Shown: positions 1 through 6,290 of the stretch, piece after piece
Numbering within the stretch: position 1 is the stretch's first letter
Layout of the letters: each line of letters starts with the position of its first letter
NCBI GenBank assembly: GCA_016763955.1
Contig: JAESSU010000185.1
Coordinates: forward strand, 1-6,376
Reading direction: 5' to 3'
Length of the DNA stretch: 6,376 nucleotides
From: Phycisphaeraceae bacterium
GTDB lineage: Bacteria > Planctomycetota > Phycisphaerae > Phycisphaerales > Phycisphaeraceae
The notes under the pieces: model-generated
The model's database searches: none
What the model saw: the letters and a program-made list of their open reading frames with translations, nothing else
Told to the model about the DNA's origin: nothing
Program-made: the position numbers and the translations under genes

Positions 1-1332
1 TATCTCGAGCTTGCCAAGGTGACTGAGTTTATGCATCCGGGGCATCAAAAAGTCGGTTTTGGCCTGTCGTTTTACCACAATATTTTCAATCCAAAAATAG
101 TTCGAGCTGCACGCGGATTTCTGAATCAGGCCATCGCCATTGGTTCTCAAAAAGATATCTACCGTGAGCGACTCAATATGGTGGATATGAGTCAACGCTA
201 TCTTGAAGCTTATCTAGATGGATATTGGCAATCCCAAGATCACCAGTATGAAGCTGCAGTCAAAGCTTTTGACCGTATGGATCAAGTGATCACAGAAATG
301 CTCCAAGCCAAGTTCCTAGCTCCTGGCGAGGCAAAGCAACGCTCCAAAACCATGCGTATGAAGGCGTTGGCAGAACATTTCCCCAAAGAACTAGGCTTTT
401 TTACCGATTGGAAACTGCTTGGCCCATTTGATAACAGTGATCGCAATGCTGCGAGGTATCGTAATGCGTTTGAGCCCATTAACGCCATCGGCAATCCAGT
501 CGTTTTTAAAGATGGTACAAAAGCTTCTTGGCGGATTTATAAAAGTCCTGGCGGATTTCTTAATTTGGAAAATGCCTTGGCGGATCGAAAGGGAAACCAA
601 ACGATATCTTATGCTTTTGCTGGGACTACTTATGACTCCAAACGTAAGATGCGTGTGCAATTGCGAATGAGCAGTTTTTATCCGTCTGTCGTTTATGTCA
701 ACGGCAAGCAAGTCTTTTCCCGTCTGGGAAATAATGCGGATTGCCCAGATAAAAACCAAGTTGAAGTGCTAATGAATAAGGGGAAAAACACGATTGTGTT
801 TAAGCTTTCCCAGACTAAAGCCAATGCGGATTCATTTCCTTGGGGAGTTTATGCACGGGTGGTTACTGATGGGCCTGATACGATTGTGCCCGCTGAGAAG
901 TGGTCCTTTAAAACAGACCCCGAAGATGTCGGGACAAAGCAAAAATGGTTCGCATCCACATTTGATGACAGTCAATGGCAGCGTATCACCGTGCCTCAGG
1001 TTTGGGAAAAAAGTATCGGTGCTTATGACGGTTACGCATGGTATCGCACTAAAATCAAAGTGCCCGCAACATTCAAAGATAAGGCCATGGAAATTAATTT
1101 TGCCGGCGTGGATGAGCAAGCATGGGTCTATTTCAATGGAACCTATCTTGGTGAACGAACCACTGCCTCAACCAAGAAAACCGCAGACGCTATATGGAAT
1201 CAACCTTTTAAGCTGATTATTTCTCCTGATCGTATTAAGTATGGGAGCGAAAATCTGCTGGTGGTTCGAGTGCATGACTCAAAATATGCAGGCGGAATTT
1301 ATTTCCCCGTCCGCTTGAGACCTGCACGTTAA
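1..1332 (+). CDS. DUF4838-like glycan-active protein, C-terminal part (5' end outside window)
   Basis: The reading frame is open from the first base, so this is the last 443 residues of a longer protein; a GTG at 19 is in frame but is probably internal. Residues 1 to about 130 are helical, with repeated Arg/Ala/Leu-rich segments resembling the C-terminal helical part of DUF4838 proteins, which are often attached to glycoside-hydrolase-like domains. Residues about 136-290 look like a beta-sandwich opening with a W-K-L-L-G-P-F-D motif (W137-D144) and containing the ligand-binding-style turn Y-V-N-G-K (232-236). Residues about 301-443 resemble the sugar-binding jelly roll of GH2 enzymes: F-D-D-S-Q-W (321-326), Y-A-W-Y-R (345-349) and Y-F-N-G (377-380). 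The likely role is binding or cleaving polysaccharide outside the cytoplasm, inferred from domain style. The catalytic part and any signal peptide are off the left edge. The stop codon is TAA. The exact family is uncertain; another large carbohydrate-active protein with the same accessory domains is possible. Confidence 0.72.
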   Translation, partial: YLELAKVTEFMHPGHQKVGFGLSFYHNIFNPKIVRAARGFLNQAIAIGSQKDIYRERLNMVDMSQRYLEAYLDGYWQSQDHQYEAAVKAFDRMDQVITEMLQAKFLAPGEAKQRSKTMRMKALAEHFPKELGFFTDWKLLGPFDNSDRNAARYRNAFEPINAIGNPVVFKDGTKASWRIYKSPGGFLNLENALADRKGNQTISYAFAGTTYDSKRKMRVQLRMSSFYPSVVYVNGKQVFSRLGNNADCPDKNQVEVLMNKGKNTIVFKLSQTKANADSFPWGVYARVVTDGPDTIVPAEKWSFKTDPEDVGTKQKWFASTFDDSQWQRITVPQVWEKSIGAYDGYAWYRTKIKVPATFKDKAMEINFAGVDEQAWVYFNGTYLGERTTASTKKTADAIWNQPFKLIISPDRIKYGSENLLVVRVHDSKYAGGIYFPVRLRPAR

Positions 1333-1680
1333 TTGTGTTCCTTGAGGTTCGTGATTCGTATTAGCGACGCAACTTAAATATCCAGGCTTGCTGTAAAACA
1401 CCCGGTGAGATGGGATTGGTATTTTTATTGTCTGTTTTATAGTTAACACCTAGGATCAGATCAAGTGCTTTTTGTGAATGCTCAATAGGATCCCTAAAAG
1501 GATTAGGAGTCCGACGTTGATATCGCAATAATATCCACTTGTTCGCAAGAATTTAACATAGGAAGCTTCACGCATCGGTGTTACTATTTAGAGAGTTGGC
1601 CGTCGAGATTGGACAGAACCAAAACGATTAAGTGCCATGGTTTAAATTCTCATTCAATTTAAAGTTTAAAAAGTATTGTA
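1333..1680. other. Intergenic region without a recognisable gene
   Basis: These 348 bases separate two + strand genes. I find no convincing open reading frame, tRNA or strong hairpin-plus-T-run terminator after the upstream stop. The last 60 bases are AT-rich and hold the inverted repeat listed separately. No -35/-10 pair with good spacing stands out, although the length and AT-richness suggest the downstream gene has its own promoter here. Confidence 0.6.
1641..1663. promoter_or_regulatory. Perfect 8-base inverted repeat ahead of the ceramidase-like gene
   Basis: TTTAAATT at 1641-1648 is exactly complementary to AATTTAAA at 1656-1663, with a 7-base spacer. The dyad ends 17 bases before the ATG at 1681, where a repressor would block transcription or early elongation. 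Both arms are pure A/T, so chance occurrence in an AT-rich leader is a real alternative. An operator role is inferred only from symmetry and position. Confidence 0.35.
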
Positions 1681-3129
1681 ATGAAAAAACAACGCATGTT
1701 AATTGGCTGGGGCACACAAGATGTAACGCCCAAAGGAAAAGTTTCTTTACTGGGACAATTTCGTCTTAGAATCACGGATGAAATTCATGATCCGTTGACC
1801 ACCAGCGCACTGGCAATGGAATCCGAAGACGGTAGTGAACAGGCGATTATCGTATCACTGCCTACCATCGGGGTGGCGGATTATATCCTAGCAGGTTGTC
1901 GAGAAATGATCGCTGAAAAAATAGTGGGCTTTAACCCTGATAAGTTATTTGTCAGTGCGACTCATCCGCACACTGCACCGGAATACCAAGCCAATGGACT
2001 GCTCGGTGAATCCGTGCCCTTGCCCGATGATGTGATGACAGATCGAGCGTATGGCGCGATATTGATCGAGAAAATTAGCCTCGCTGCCATTGAAGCATGG
2101 AACAGTCGCAAGGTTGGCGCTCTAAGCTGGGGATACGGCCATGCGGTGATTGGGTTCAATCGACGAGCATCTTTTTTCGATGGCTCGTCAGTGATGTATG
2201 GCAACAGCAATACGCCAGAATTTTCTCATAGAGAAGGTGCTGAAAACCATGGCGTTGATATGCTCTTTACATATGACACGGAACACAAGCTCACAGGCAT
2301 GCTCATCAACGTGCCTTGCCCAGCTCAGTGTTCCGAAGCAAAAAGTTTCATCTCGTCAGACTATTGGCACGATGTATGCAAAGTCATCCGTGAACGTCAT
2401 GGTGAGAACATTTATATTTTGCCTCAATGCGCCGCTGCCGGGGATATCTCGCCTCGCGCTATGATTAATGTGCCCGCTGTTCGCCGCATGATGACGTTAA
2501 AAGGTTATAGCGAAGAAAATGATATCGCTTCCCGTCAGTTAATTGCTCAGAGACTTGCCGCTGCTGTGGATGAAATTCTGCCATTAGCTTCTAAGGATAT
2601 TCAAGATGAACTCGCCTTTGGCCATGAGGTGATTCGAACTGACTTACCACGCCGTCTTGTCAGTGAGCAAGAACTGGTGATCGCCAAGCAGGAAGTAGTC
2701 AGCTGGAGTCAGAAGTTAGAAGAGATCCAGGATATGGATCACCTTTCGGTTGAATATTCGGCTGCCTTTCGTCACCGTAGTTTCAATCTAATGGTGATCG
2801 GTTGGCATCAGGATCAGCAGCAAGGCAAGCAACTGACTATGCCTGTTGAACTGCATTGCCTGCGTATTGGCGAGATTGCCATGTGTACCAACCCATTTGA
2901 GTTTTACATTGACTTTGCCATGCGCATCATGGCTCGCAGCAATGCACTGCAAACCTTTGTGGTTCAGCTTGCTGGTAGCGGGACTTATCTCCCCACCGAA
3001 CGTGCTAAGCAAGGCGGTAGCTACAGTGCTTTTATTGCCAGCACACCTGTTGGCCCTGACGGTGGTCAAGTGATCGTCGAACAAGAAGTCCAGGCCATCA
3101 ATCAAATGTTCCCAGAGAGTTGTGGTTAG
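1681..3129 (+). CDS. Neutral/alkaline ceramidase-like hydrolase
   Basis: This 482-residue protein resembles the N-terminal catalytic domain of neutral/alkaline non-lysosomal ceramidases, zinc amidases that cleave ceramide to sphingosine and fatty acid; PVC members are usually of unknown substrate. Visible marks are T-H-P-H-T (His95, His97), matching the family's T-H-T-H-S-G-P metal site; His190 in E-N-H-G-V-D, a candidate second zinc ligand; G-D-I-S-P (254-258), where Ser257 fits the nucleophile position of the G-D-x-S-P motif; N-P-F-E (Glu407); and a C-terminal block Y-L-P-T-E-R-A (436-442) followed by Q-G-G-S-Y-S-A (444-450), containing Tyr436 and Tyr448. It lacks the C-terminal beta domain of full ceramidases, which are longer. 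The N-terminus begins M-K-K-Q-R-M-L-I-G-W-G with no signal peptide, so a cytosolic location is likely. The ATG at 1681 is chosen because the family core G-W-G-x-x-D-V-T-P starts right after it and an in-frame stop lies at 1660-1662; there is no clear Shine-Dalgarno. ATG at 1696 is an alternative start. Activity on ceramide is not established. Confidence 0.85.
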   Translation: MKKQRMLIGWGTQDVTPKGKVSLLGQFRLRITDEIHDPLTTSALAMESEDGSEQAIIVSLPTIGVADYILAGCREMIAEKIVGFNPDKLFVSATHPHTAPEYQANGLLGESVPLPDDVMTDRAYGAILIEKISLAAIEAWNSRKVGALSWGYGHAVIGFNRRASFFDGSSVMYGNSNTPEFSHREGAENHGVDMLFTYDTEHKLTGMLINVPCPAQCSEAKSFISSDYWHDVCKVIRERHGENIYILPQCAAAGDISPRAMINVPAVRRMMTLKGYSEENDIASRQLIAQRLAAAVDEILPLASKDIQDELAFGHEVIRTDLPRRLVSEQELVIAKQEVVSWSQKLEEIQDMDHLSVEYSAAFRHRSFNLMVIGWHQDQQQGKQLTMPVELHCLRIGEIAMCTNPFEFYIDFAMRIMARSNALQTFVVQLAGSGTYLPTERAKQGGSYSAFIASTPVGPDGGQVIVEQEVQAINQMFPESCG

Positions 3130-3169
3130 AGCATTTTGCGAAATTACTTTCCGCTTTGAATGGTCCATT

Positions 3170-3204
3170 GCCCGCGGGAATCCTTGGGCTTGCCGCGGCT
3201 TTTT
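3170..3204 (+). terminator. Probable rho-independent terminator after the ceramidase-like gene
   Basis: CCGCGG at 3172-3177 pairs with CCGCGG at 3193-3198 around a 15-base loop. An additional G3170-C3199 pair is possible with C3171 bulged. The stem is followed directly by T3200-T3204. It begins about 40 bases after the stop at 3129 and fits the + strand only, since there is no T-run on the other side. Confidence 0.6.
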
Positions 3205-3245
3205 AGGCAAAAGTCGCAGGCCCCCGGAAGTGATGCAGTCAATTC

Positions 3246-3292
3246 CTGCGGGCTCCCCGGAAGCTCCCGGGAATTTCCCCCGCAGCATTTTT
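3246..3292 (+). terminator. Second terminator-like hairpin in the convergent gap
   Basis: CTGCGGG (3246-3252) pairs with CCCGCAG (3279-3285), and inside it CCCGG (3256-3260) pairs with CCGGG (3267-3271), giving a two-tier hairpin. T3288-T3292 follows three bases later. It could back up the first terminator. Competing pairings exist, AATTCC 3241-3246 with GGAATT 3270-3275 and CGCAGG 3215-3220 with CCTGCG 3245-3250, so the true fold is uncertain. Confidence 0.45.
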
Positions 3293-3336
3293 AATCGATC
3301 AATTCAAGAGTGAAAGAGTACTAGACTGTATCGATT
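3293..3336. repeat. Short inverted repeat in the convergent gap
   Basis: AATCGAT at 3293-3299 is the reverse complement of ATCGATT at 3330-3336, with 30 bases between. It lies about 40 bases beyond the stop of the minus-strand hydrolase. No T-run follows it on the minus strand, so it is not a classical terminator for that gene, and I see no other terminator for that gene. It may be chance. Confidence 0.25.
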
Positions 3337-3375
3337 GAGCTGTCACGAAATCTAGCGACATACGGACATTCATAT

Positions 3376-4248
3376 TTAGAGCTTAAATATCTTTGCAATA
3401 AATTCTGTGATGCGCTGTGTTGTAATTTGGTTATCGGGTTCACGATTAAACCAAGCATGGCCCTTGCCTGCATAGATTTCAACTTCAGAATAAACGCCAT
3501 AATGTTTAAGTCGCTCACCCATAGCGATCGATTGGCGATGTGGGAAAAGATCTTGATCGCCATGTAACAATAACATGGGAGGCGTCTTCTCACAGACTCG
3601 TATAAAGGGTGATGCTACGCCATAAATGTCTGGAATTTCCCATGGATGACCGCCGAAAAAATCATGCATATTTTGGTCTTGGACATGATCTTTAAGTTGG
3701 TCACTTAGATCAAAATGGCCATTAAATAATACTGCAAGTTGGACATCACTACTAAATGATTGATGCGGGCCGGTTCCCTCATAGGCATCAACGCCATTGG
3801 TCGTCGCGGTTAAAGCAGACAAATGCGCTCCTGCTGAGCCGCCACAAATTCCGGTCTGGTTGGGATCTATTTGAAACTTTTCTGCGACCGAACGCGTCCA
3901 GCGGATTGCACATTTACAGTCTTCTAATGCTGAAGGGAATTTTGCGACATCACAGAGTCTGTATTCGACACAAACGCCAAACACGTTGTGTTTGTCTGCA
4001 AGGTAAGCAGCTTGTCTGTAGAACTGTTCTTTATTGCCACGCTTCCAACTTCCGCCATGGATAAAAACCATTGCAGGTCTAAGTTTTGTTGTCTTGGTTC
4101 GTGTGAAATAAGTGACATCAAGTTGAGCATCATTTAAATCGACTTGAGTGTGTTCGTGAAATTCGACACCCTCTGGAATCGCAATCTCGCTTGGCCAGAC
4201 TTCCGTCTTCTTAACAAGGTTCTCAGCTTTTTGGTCGTTGTTGGTCAT
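3376..4248 (-). CDS. Alpha/beta hydrolase, Aes / BD-FAE-like esterase
   Basis: This 290-residue cytosolic-type serine hydrolase belongs to the broad acetyl-esterase/lipase group (COG0657-like). It probably cleaves a carboxylic ester of a small or carbohydrate-linked substrate; the sequence does not tell which. The oxyanion-hole motif H-G-G-S-W is at 64-68. The nucleophile Ser138 lies in G-G-S-A-G-A-H, the acid is probably Asp233 in H-G-D-Q-D, and His264 lies in G-K-G-H-A-W-F, so the triad is complete and in order. V-E-Y-R-L (94-98) and the F-P-x-A-L-E-D-C-K block (104-112) are further family marks. There is no signal peptide. The ATG at 4246-4248 has no strong Shine-Dalgarno. The gene starts 52 bases after the trhO stop on the same strand with no terminator between, so co-transcription from the trhO promoter is likely. 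A kynurenine-formamidase-like role is possible because those enzymes share this fold and motifs. Confidence 0.9.
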   Translation of the reverse strand: MTNNDQKAENLVKKTEVWPSEIAIPEGVEFHEHTQVDLNDAQLDVTYFTRTKTTKLRPAMVFIHGGSWKRGNKEQFYRQAAYLADKHNVFGVCVEYRLCDVAKFPSALEDCKCAIRWTRSVAEKFQIDPNQTGICGGSAGAHLSALTATTNGVDAYEGTGPHQSFSSDVQLAVLFNGHFDLSDQLKDHVQDQNMHDFFGGHPWEIPDIYGVASPFIRVCEKTPPMLLLHGDQDLFPHRQSIAMGERLKHYGVYSEVEIYAGKGHAWFNREPDNQITTQRITEFIAKIFKL

Positions 4249-4300
4249 GTTTGCTTATATCCGTTTTCGAGCTATTTGATCTCTAGAAACGAATCAGTTT

Positions 4301-5242
4301 TCAGGCTTCTTGCTTTTGCTTGGCAGGCGGTGAGACCCCGATGTGGCCTTGATTGCGTTTTTTAGCGAGGTCGATTTGGAGTTGCCGTTGTTCAAAGCGA
4401 GCTTTTTGCTCAGGCGTTTGTTTGTCGTAACACTTAGAACAAGAGACGCCCGGGACGTAATGCTCGGACTGTTTGTCTGCTTCACTAATGGGTAACCGGC
4501 AGCCGTGGCACAGATCGTATTTACCTTTTTCCAATTGATGATTCACGGAGACACGGTTGTCGAAAACGTAGCATTCACCATGCCAAAGGCTTTGGTCTTC
4601 GGGGACTTCTTCGAGGTATTTGAGGATGCCTCCTTGAAGGTGATAGACCTCTTCATAGCCCAGTGATTTGGCGTAGGCGGTGGACTTTTCACAACGGATG
4701 CCGCCGGTGCAGAACATGGCGACTTTTTTGTGCTTGGCAGGATCGAGATTCTTATTTAAAAACGCGGGGAACTGGCGGAAGGAATCAGTGTTGGGATTGA
4801 TTGCGCCTTCAAATGTACCAATCTCCACTTCGTAGTCATTGCGGGTATCGACGAGTGTGACATCGGGGTCACTAATTAGATCATTCCAATCTTGGGGCTT
4901 AACGTAAGTGCCTACGATATGGTTGGGGTCGATGGCATCAATGCCCATGGTGACGATTTCTTTTTTGAGCTTCACCTTCATGCGATAGAAGGGCATGGTT
5001 TCATGGATCGCTTCCTTGTGAACGAGATTAGCTAGGCGTTGATCGGATCGCAGATGGGCGAGGACTGCATCGATGCCTTGGCGTGAGCCAGCGATGGTGC
5101 CGTTGATGCCTTCGGTAGCGAGTAGGAGGCTTCCTTTAACACCATGGGACTTACAGAAGTCCGACAGGGGAATGCGCATTGCCTGATAGTCAGTCAAGGT
5201 CGCGAAGTGATATAGGGCAGCAACAACAATTGGATCGTTCAT
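4301..5242 (-). CDS. trhO: tRNA uridine(34) hydroxylase TrhO (rhodanese-domain protein)
   Basis: TrhO (formerly YceA) hydroxylates uridine 34 in the wobble position of certain tRNAs, giving 5-hydroxyuridine, a precursor of cmo5U/mo5U-type modifications; it acts in the cytoplasm. The 313-residue protein has an N-terminal acylphosphatase-like domain (about 5-95, with [10 protein letters not shown] at 40-49), then a rhodanese domain (about 105-215) with V-D-T-R-N at 131-135 and the active-site loop C-T-G-G-I-R-C-E-K (Cys178, Cys184). A C-terminal segment has two Cys pairs, C-H-G-C (245, 248) and C-S-K-C (268, 271), which may bind zinc. I place the start at the ATG at 5240-5242 because family proteins begin about five residues before V-V-A-A-L-Y. 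A longer frame to an ATG at 5299 adds 19 residues unlike the family and would run through the promoter. A weak GAG lies 9-11 bases upstream of the ATG. It is probably the first gene of a two-gene unit with the esterase. Confidence 0.94.
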   Translation of the reverse strand: MNDPIVVAALYHFATLTDYQAMRIPLSDFCKSHGVKGSLLLATEGINGTIAGSRQGIDAVLAHLRSDQRLANLVHKEAIHETMPFYRMKVKLKKEIVTMGIDAIDPNHIVGTYVKPQDWNDLISDPDVTLVDTRNDYEVEIGTFEGAINPNTDSFRQFPAFLNKNLDPAKHKKVAMFCTGGIRCEKSTAYAKSLGYEEVYHLQGGILKYLEEVPEDQSLWHGECYVFDNRVSVNHQLEKGKYDLCHGCRLPISEADKQSEHYVPGVSCSKCYDKQTPEQKARFEQRQLQIDLAKKRNQGHIGVSPPAKQKQEA

Positions 5243-5257
5243 AGTTTTGATCTCACA

Positions 5258-5286
5258 TTTATACCCGTCGGGTATGATTTTGACCA
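5258..5286 (-). promoter_or_regulatory. Putative sigma-70-type promoter of trhO
   Basis: On the minus strand TGGTCA (5286-5281, 4 of 6 to the -35 consensus) is separated by exactly 17 bases from TATAAA (5263-5258, 5 of 6 to the -10 consensus). Transcription would start around 5250, leaving a leader of roughly ten bases before the ATG at 5242. This supports the shorter trhO start. No experimental evidence is available. Confidence 0.5.
5261..5275. promoter_or_regulatory. 15-base perfect palindrome within the trhO promoter (operator candidate)
   Basis: ATACCCGTCGGGTAT consists of 7-base arms, exactly complementary, around one central base. It fills most of the spacer between the putative -35 and -10 elements and overlaps half of the -10, the classic place for a repressor site. 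C-tract/G-tract arms flanked by AT recall operators of CsoR/RcnR/CstR-type (DUF156) repressors; that link is inference. A half-site GGGTAT recurs at 5368-5373. No regulator gene lies in the window. Confidence 0.5.
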
Positions 5287-5414
5287 CGCCAAAAAACATT
5301 TTGGAGGCCTAAAGCAAGAGTTCCGGGGGCCGCATACACAAGTAACAGGACAAGGTCTATTGACGAGGGGTATTGGTTTGAATGGGTTCATTCTAAAGAG
5401 TGGTTGAGTTTTAT

Positions 5415-5436
5415 ACAATCACTGAGTTTTGATTGT
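5415..5436. repeat. Perfect 7-base inverted repeat (hairpin)
   Basis: ACAATCA (5415-5421) pairs exactly with TGATTGT (5430-5436) around an 8-base loop. As + strand RNA the stem gains one U-G pair (5414 with 5437). It lies 18 bases before the terminator-like hairpin at 5455. Confidence 0.35.
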
Positions 5437-5454
5437 GGTATGAATCTTGAATTT

Positions 5455-5475
5455 ATACGCATCGCGTATTTTTTT
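5455..5475 (+). terminator. Weak terminator-like hairpin with T-run, no known gene upstream
   Basis: ATACGC (5455-5460) pairs with GCGTAT (5464-5469) around a 3-base loop, and T5469-T5475 follows at once. The geometry is that of a rho-independent terminator on the + strand, but the 6-base stem is only half G/C and no + strand gene precedes it. It may end an unrecognised transcript or be chance. Confidence 0.35.
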
Positions 5476-5560
5476 GTGCGCGTTGGACGGTTCATAAACC
5501 TTTGTAGCATTTACATTCGCTAGGTAAGTTACGTACGAGTTTTAATCGTGATTGGTATTA

Positions 5561-5577
5561 AACCTTTATAAAAGGTT
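5561..5577. repeat. Tight palindrome AACCTTT-ATA-AAAGGTT
   Basis: Two exactly complementary 7-base arms around a 3-base centre. It lies downstream of the rplI terminator on the rplI strand, so it is probably not part of the rplI message. It could be a protein-binding site or a small hairpin; no function can be assigned. Confidence 0.35.
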
Positions 5578-5598
5578 AAGCCAGAACTTTTTGGAGAC

Positions 5599-5632
5599 AA
5601 AAAAACCACCCTTGTTTCTAAAGGTGGTTTTT
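5599..5632 (-). terminator. Rho-independent terminator of rplI
   Basis: AAAAACCACC (5601-5610) is exactly complementary to GGTGGTTTTT (5623-5632) with a 12-base loop. Read on the minus strand the hairpin ends in GGTGG followed by seven T residues (5605-5599). It starts 23 bases after the rplI stop. On the + strand it also ends in five T residues, so it could stop transcription both ways. Confidence 0.9.
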
Positions 5633-5654
5633 GAGATTTAATTGCGATAGCTGC

Positions 5655-6215
5655 TTATTCGCCAGCTGCTTCTGCTTCGGCATCTTCTACTCTTTCAGCA
5701 GCGAGTTCAGCTGCTAAACGAGCTTTTTCTTCAGCTGCTTCAGCTTCAAGCACTTCCTTGGGCTTGTCGGAGACAACCCATAGCTTGATGTTGGTTTTGA
5801 GTTCTTTGCTGATCACCACTGGGATTTCGTAGGAGTCCAGACGCTTGATCTGTTCACCAAGACGGACGTGGCGGTCTTCGATGTCGAATCCACCTTCGCG
5901 TAGTGCCACAGCGATTTCGTGCTGTGAGACACCACCAAAGAGCAGGCCTTGTTCGTTGGCTGCACGTTCCATGGTGATTTCAAAGTCAGCAAGCTTCTCG
6001 ATGATGGTTGCTTGTGTGGCGAAGAGTTCTTTGAGTTGTGCTTCGACCACTGCACGTTCTGCTGCTAGGCGTTCGATAGCACCTTTGGTGGGTGTTGTCG
6101 CATAGCCGTGGGGCAAGAGGTAGTTGCGAGCATAGCCAGCTTTGACCTTAACGACATCACCGATGATGCCTAGGTTACTGACGTTTTGTGTGAGTAATAG
6201 TTGGATCTGTTTCAT
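5655..6215 (-). CDS. rplI: Large-subunit ribosomal protein bL9
   Basis: bL9 binds 23S rRNA at the base of the L1 stalk and spans outward from the 50S subunit with two small domains joined by a long helix. The N-terminal RNA-binding domain carries the complete family signature: G16, G19, V24, G27-Y28, N31-Y32-L33, G37, A39 and T43. The connecting helix covers about 44-75, and the C-terminal domain follows with L-F-G-G-V (92-96), R118-L-G and V-V-I-S-K-E-L (133-139). The usual protein is about 149 residues; this one is 186 and ends in a 35-residue Ala/Glu-rich, probably helical tail (about 152-186). The ATG at 6213-6215 is supported by the Shine-Dalgarno GGAAGGA. A terminator follows the stop closely, so rplI is the last gene of its transcript. 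In many bacteria it follows rpsF and rpsR; those would lie beyond the right edge. Confidence 0.98.
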   Translation of the reverse strand: MKQIQLLLTQNVSNLGIIGDVVKVKAGYARNYLLPHGYATTPTKGAIERLAAERAVVEAQLKELFATQATIIEKLADFEITMERAANEQGLLFGGVSQHEIAVALREGGFDIEDRHVRLGEQIKRLDSYEIPVVISKELKTNIKLWVVSDKPKEVLEAEAAEEKARLAAELAAERVEDAEAEAAGE

Positions 6216-6219
6216 GTTG

Positions 6220-6226
6220 TCCTTCC
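6220..6226 (-). promoter_or_regulatory. Shine-Dalgarno site of rplI
   Basis: GGAAGGA on the minus strand ends four bases before the ATG. It is the only strong ribosome binding site in the window and fixes the rplI start. Confidence 0.75.
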
Positions 6227-6245
6227 CTATATGGGATTTTAGTTA

Positions 6246-6290
6246 GGTGTCTGACCCGCTTGGGCAACTGTGCTTAAGCGGCGCTACACC
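6246..6290. ncRNA. Long stem-loop in the rplI leader region
   Basis: An outer stem GGTGT (6246-6250) with ACACC (6286-6290) encloses CCGCTT (6256-6261) with AAGCGG (6276-6281) and an inner GCA (6264-6266) with TGC (6271-6273). Read as + strand RNA the two middle positions form G-U pairs, giving an 11-pair helix with an A-C-U-G loop; on the rplI strand they are C/A mismatches. It lies about 30-75 bases ahead of rplI and could be a leader structure, an antisense transcript feature, or a processing site. No T-run makes it a terminator. Confidence 0.35.

Larger units (their letters stand above)
5300..5598. other. Non-coding gap between rplI terminator and trhO promoter, with small hairpins
   Basis: No plausible protein-coding frame or tRNA is visible. 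The stretch is AT-rich and contains three perfect short hairpins listed separately (5415-5436, 5455-5469, 5561-5577) and an 8-base direct repeat TGAGTTTT at 5405-5412 and 5423-5430. I could not find a convincing promoter reading on the + strand. Confidence 0.55.

Noticed and set aside
391..759. 122-codon minus-strand frame inside the first gene
   Set aside because: It lies opposite a well-supported coding region and its translation resembles no known protein.
19..1332. A complete gene starting at the GTG at 19
   Set aside because: The frame is open to the first base of the window and the residues before the GTG continue the same helical pattern, so the true start is almost certainly upstream.
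2788..3288. 166-codon frame on the minus strand opposite the ceramidase-like gene
   Set aside because: It is antisense to a gene with clear conserved motifs and its translation shows no domain-like pattern; it is a shadow frame.
3122..3313. Small + strand frame of 63 codons overlapping the end of the ceramidase-like gene
   Set aside because: It begins at a GTG inside the upstream gene, has no ribosome binding site or recognisable domain, and runs through the terminator hairpins.
5243..5299. 19-residue N-terminal extension of TrhO
   Set aside because: It has no likeness to the family, ends just before the conserved start of the first domain, and overlaps a good -35/-10 pair and palindrome.
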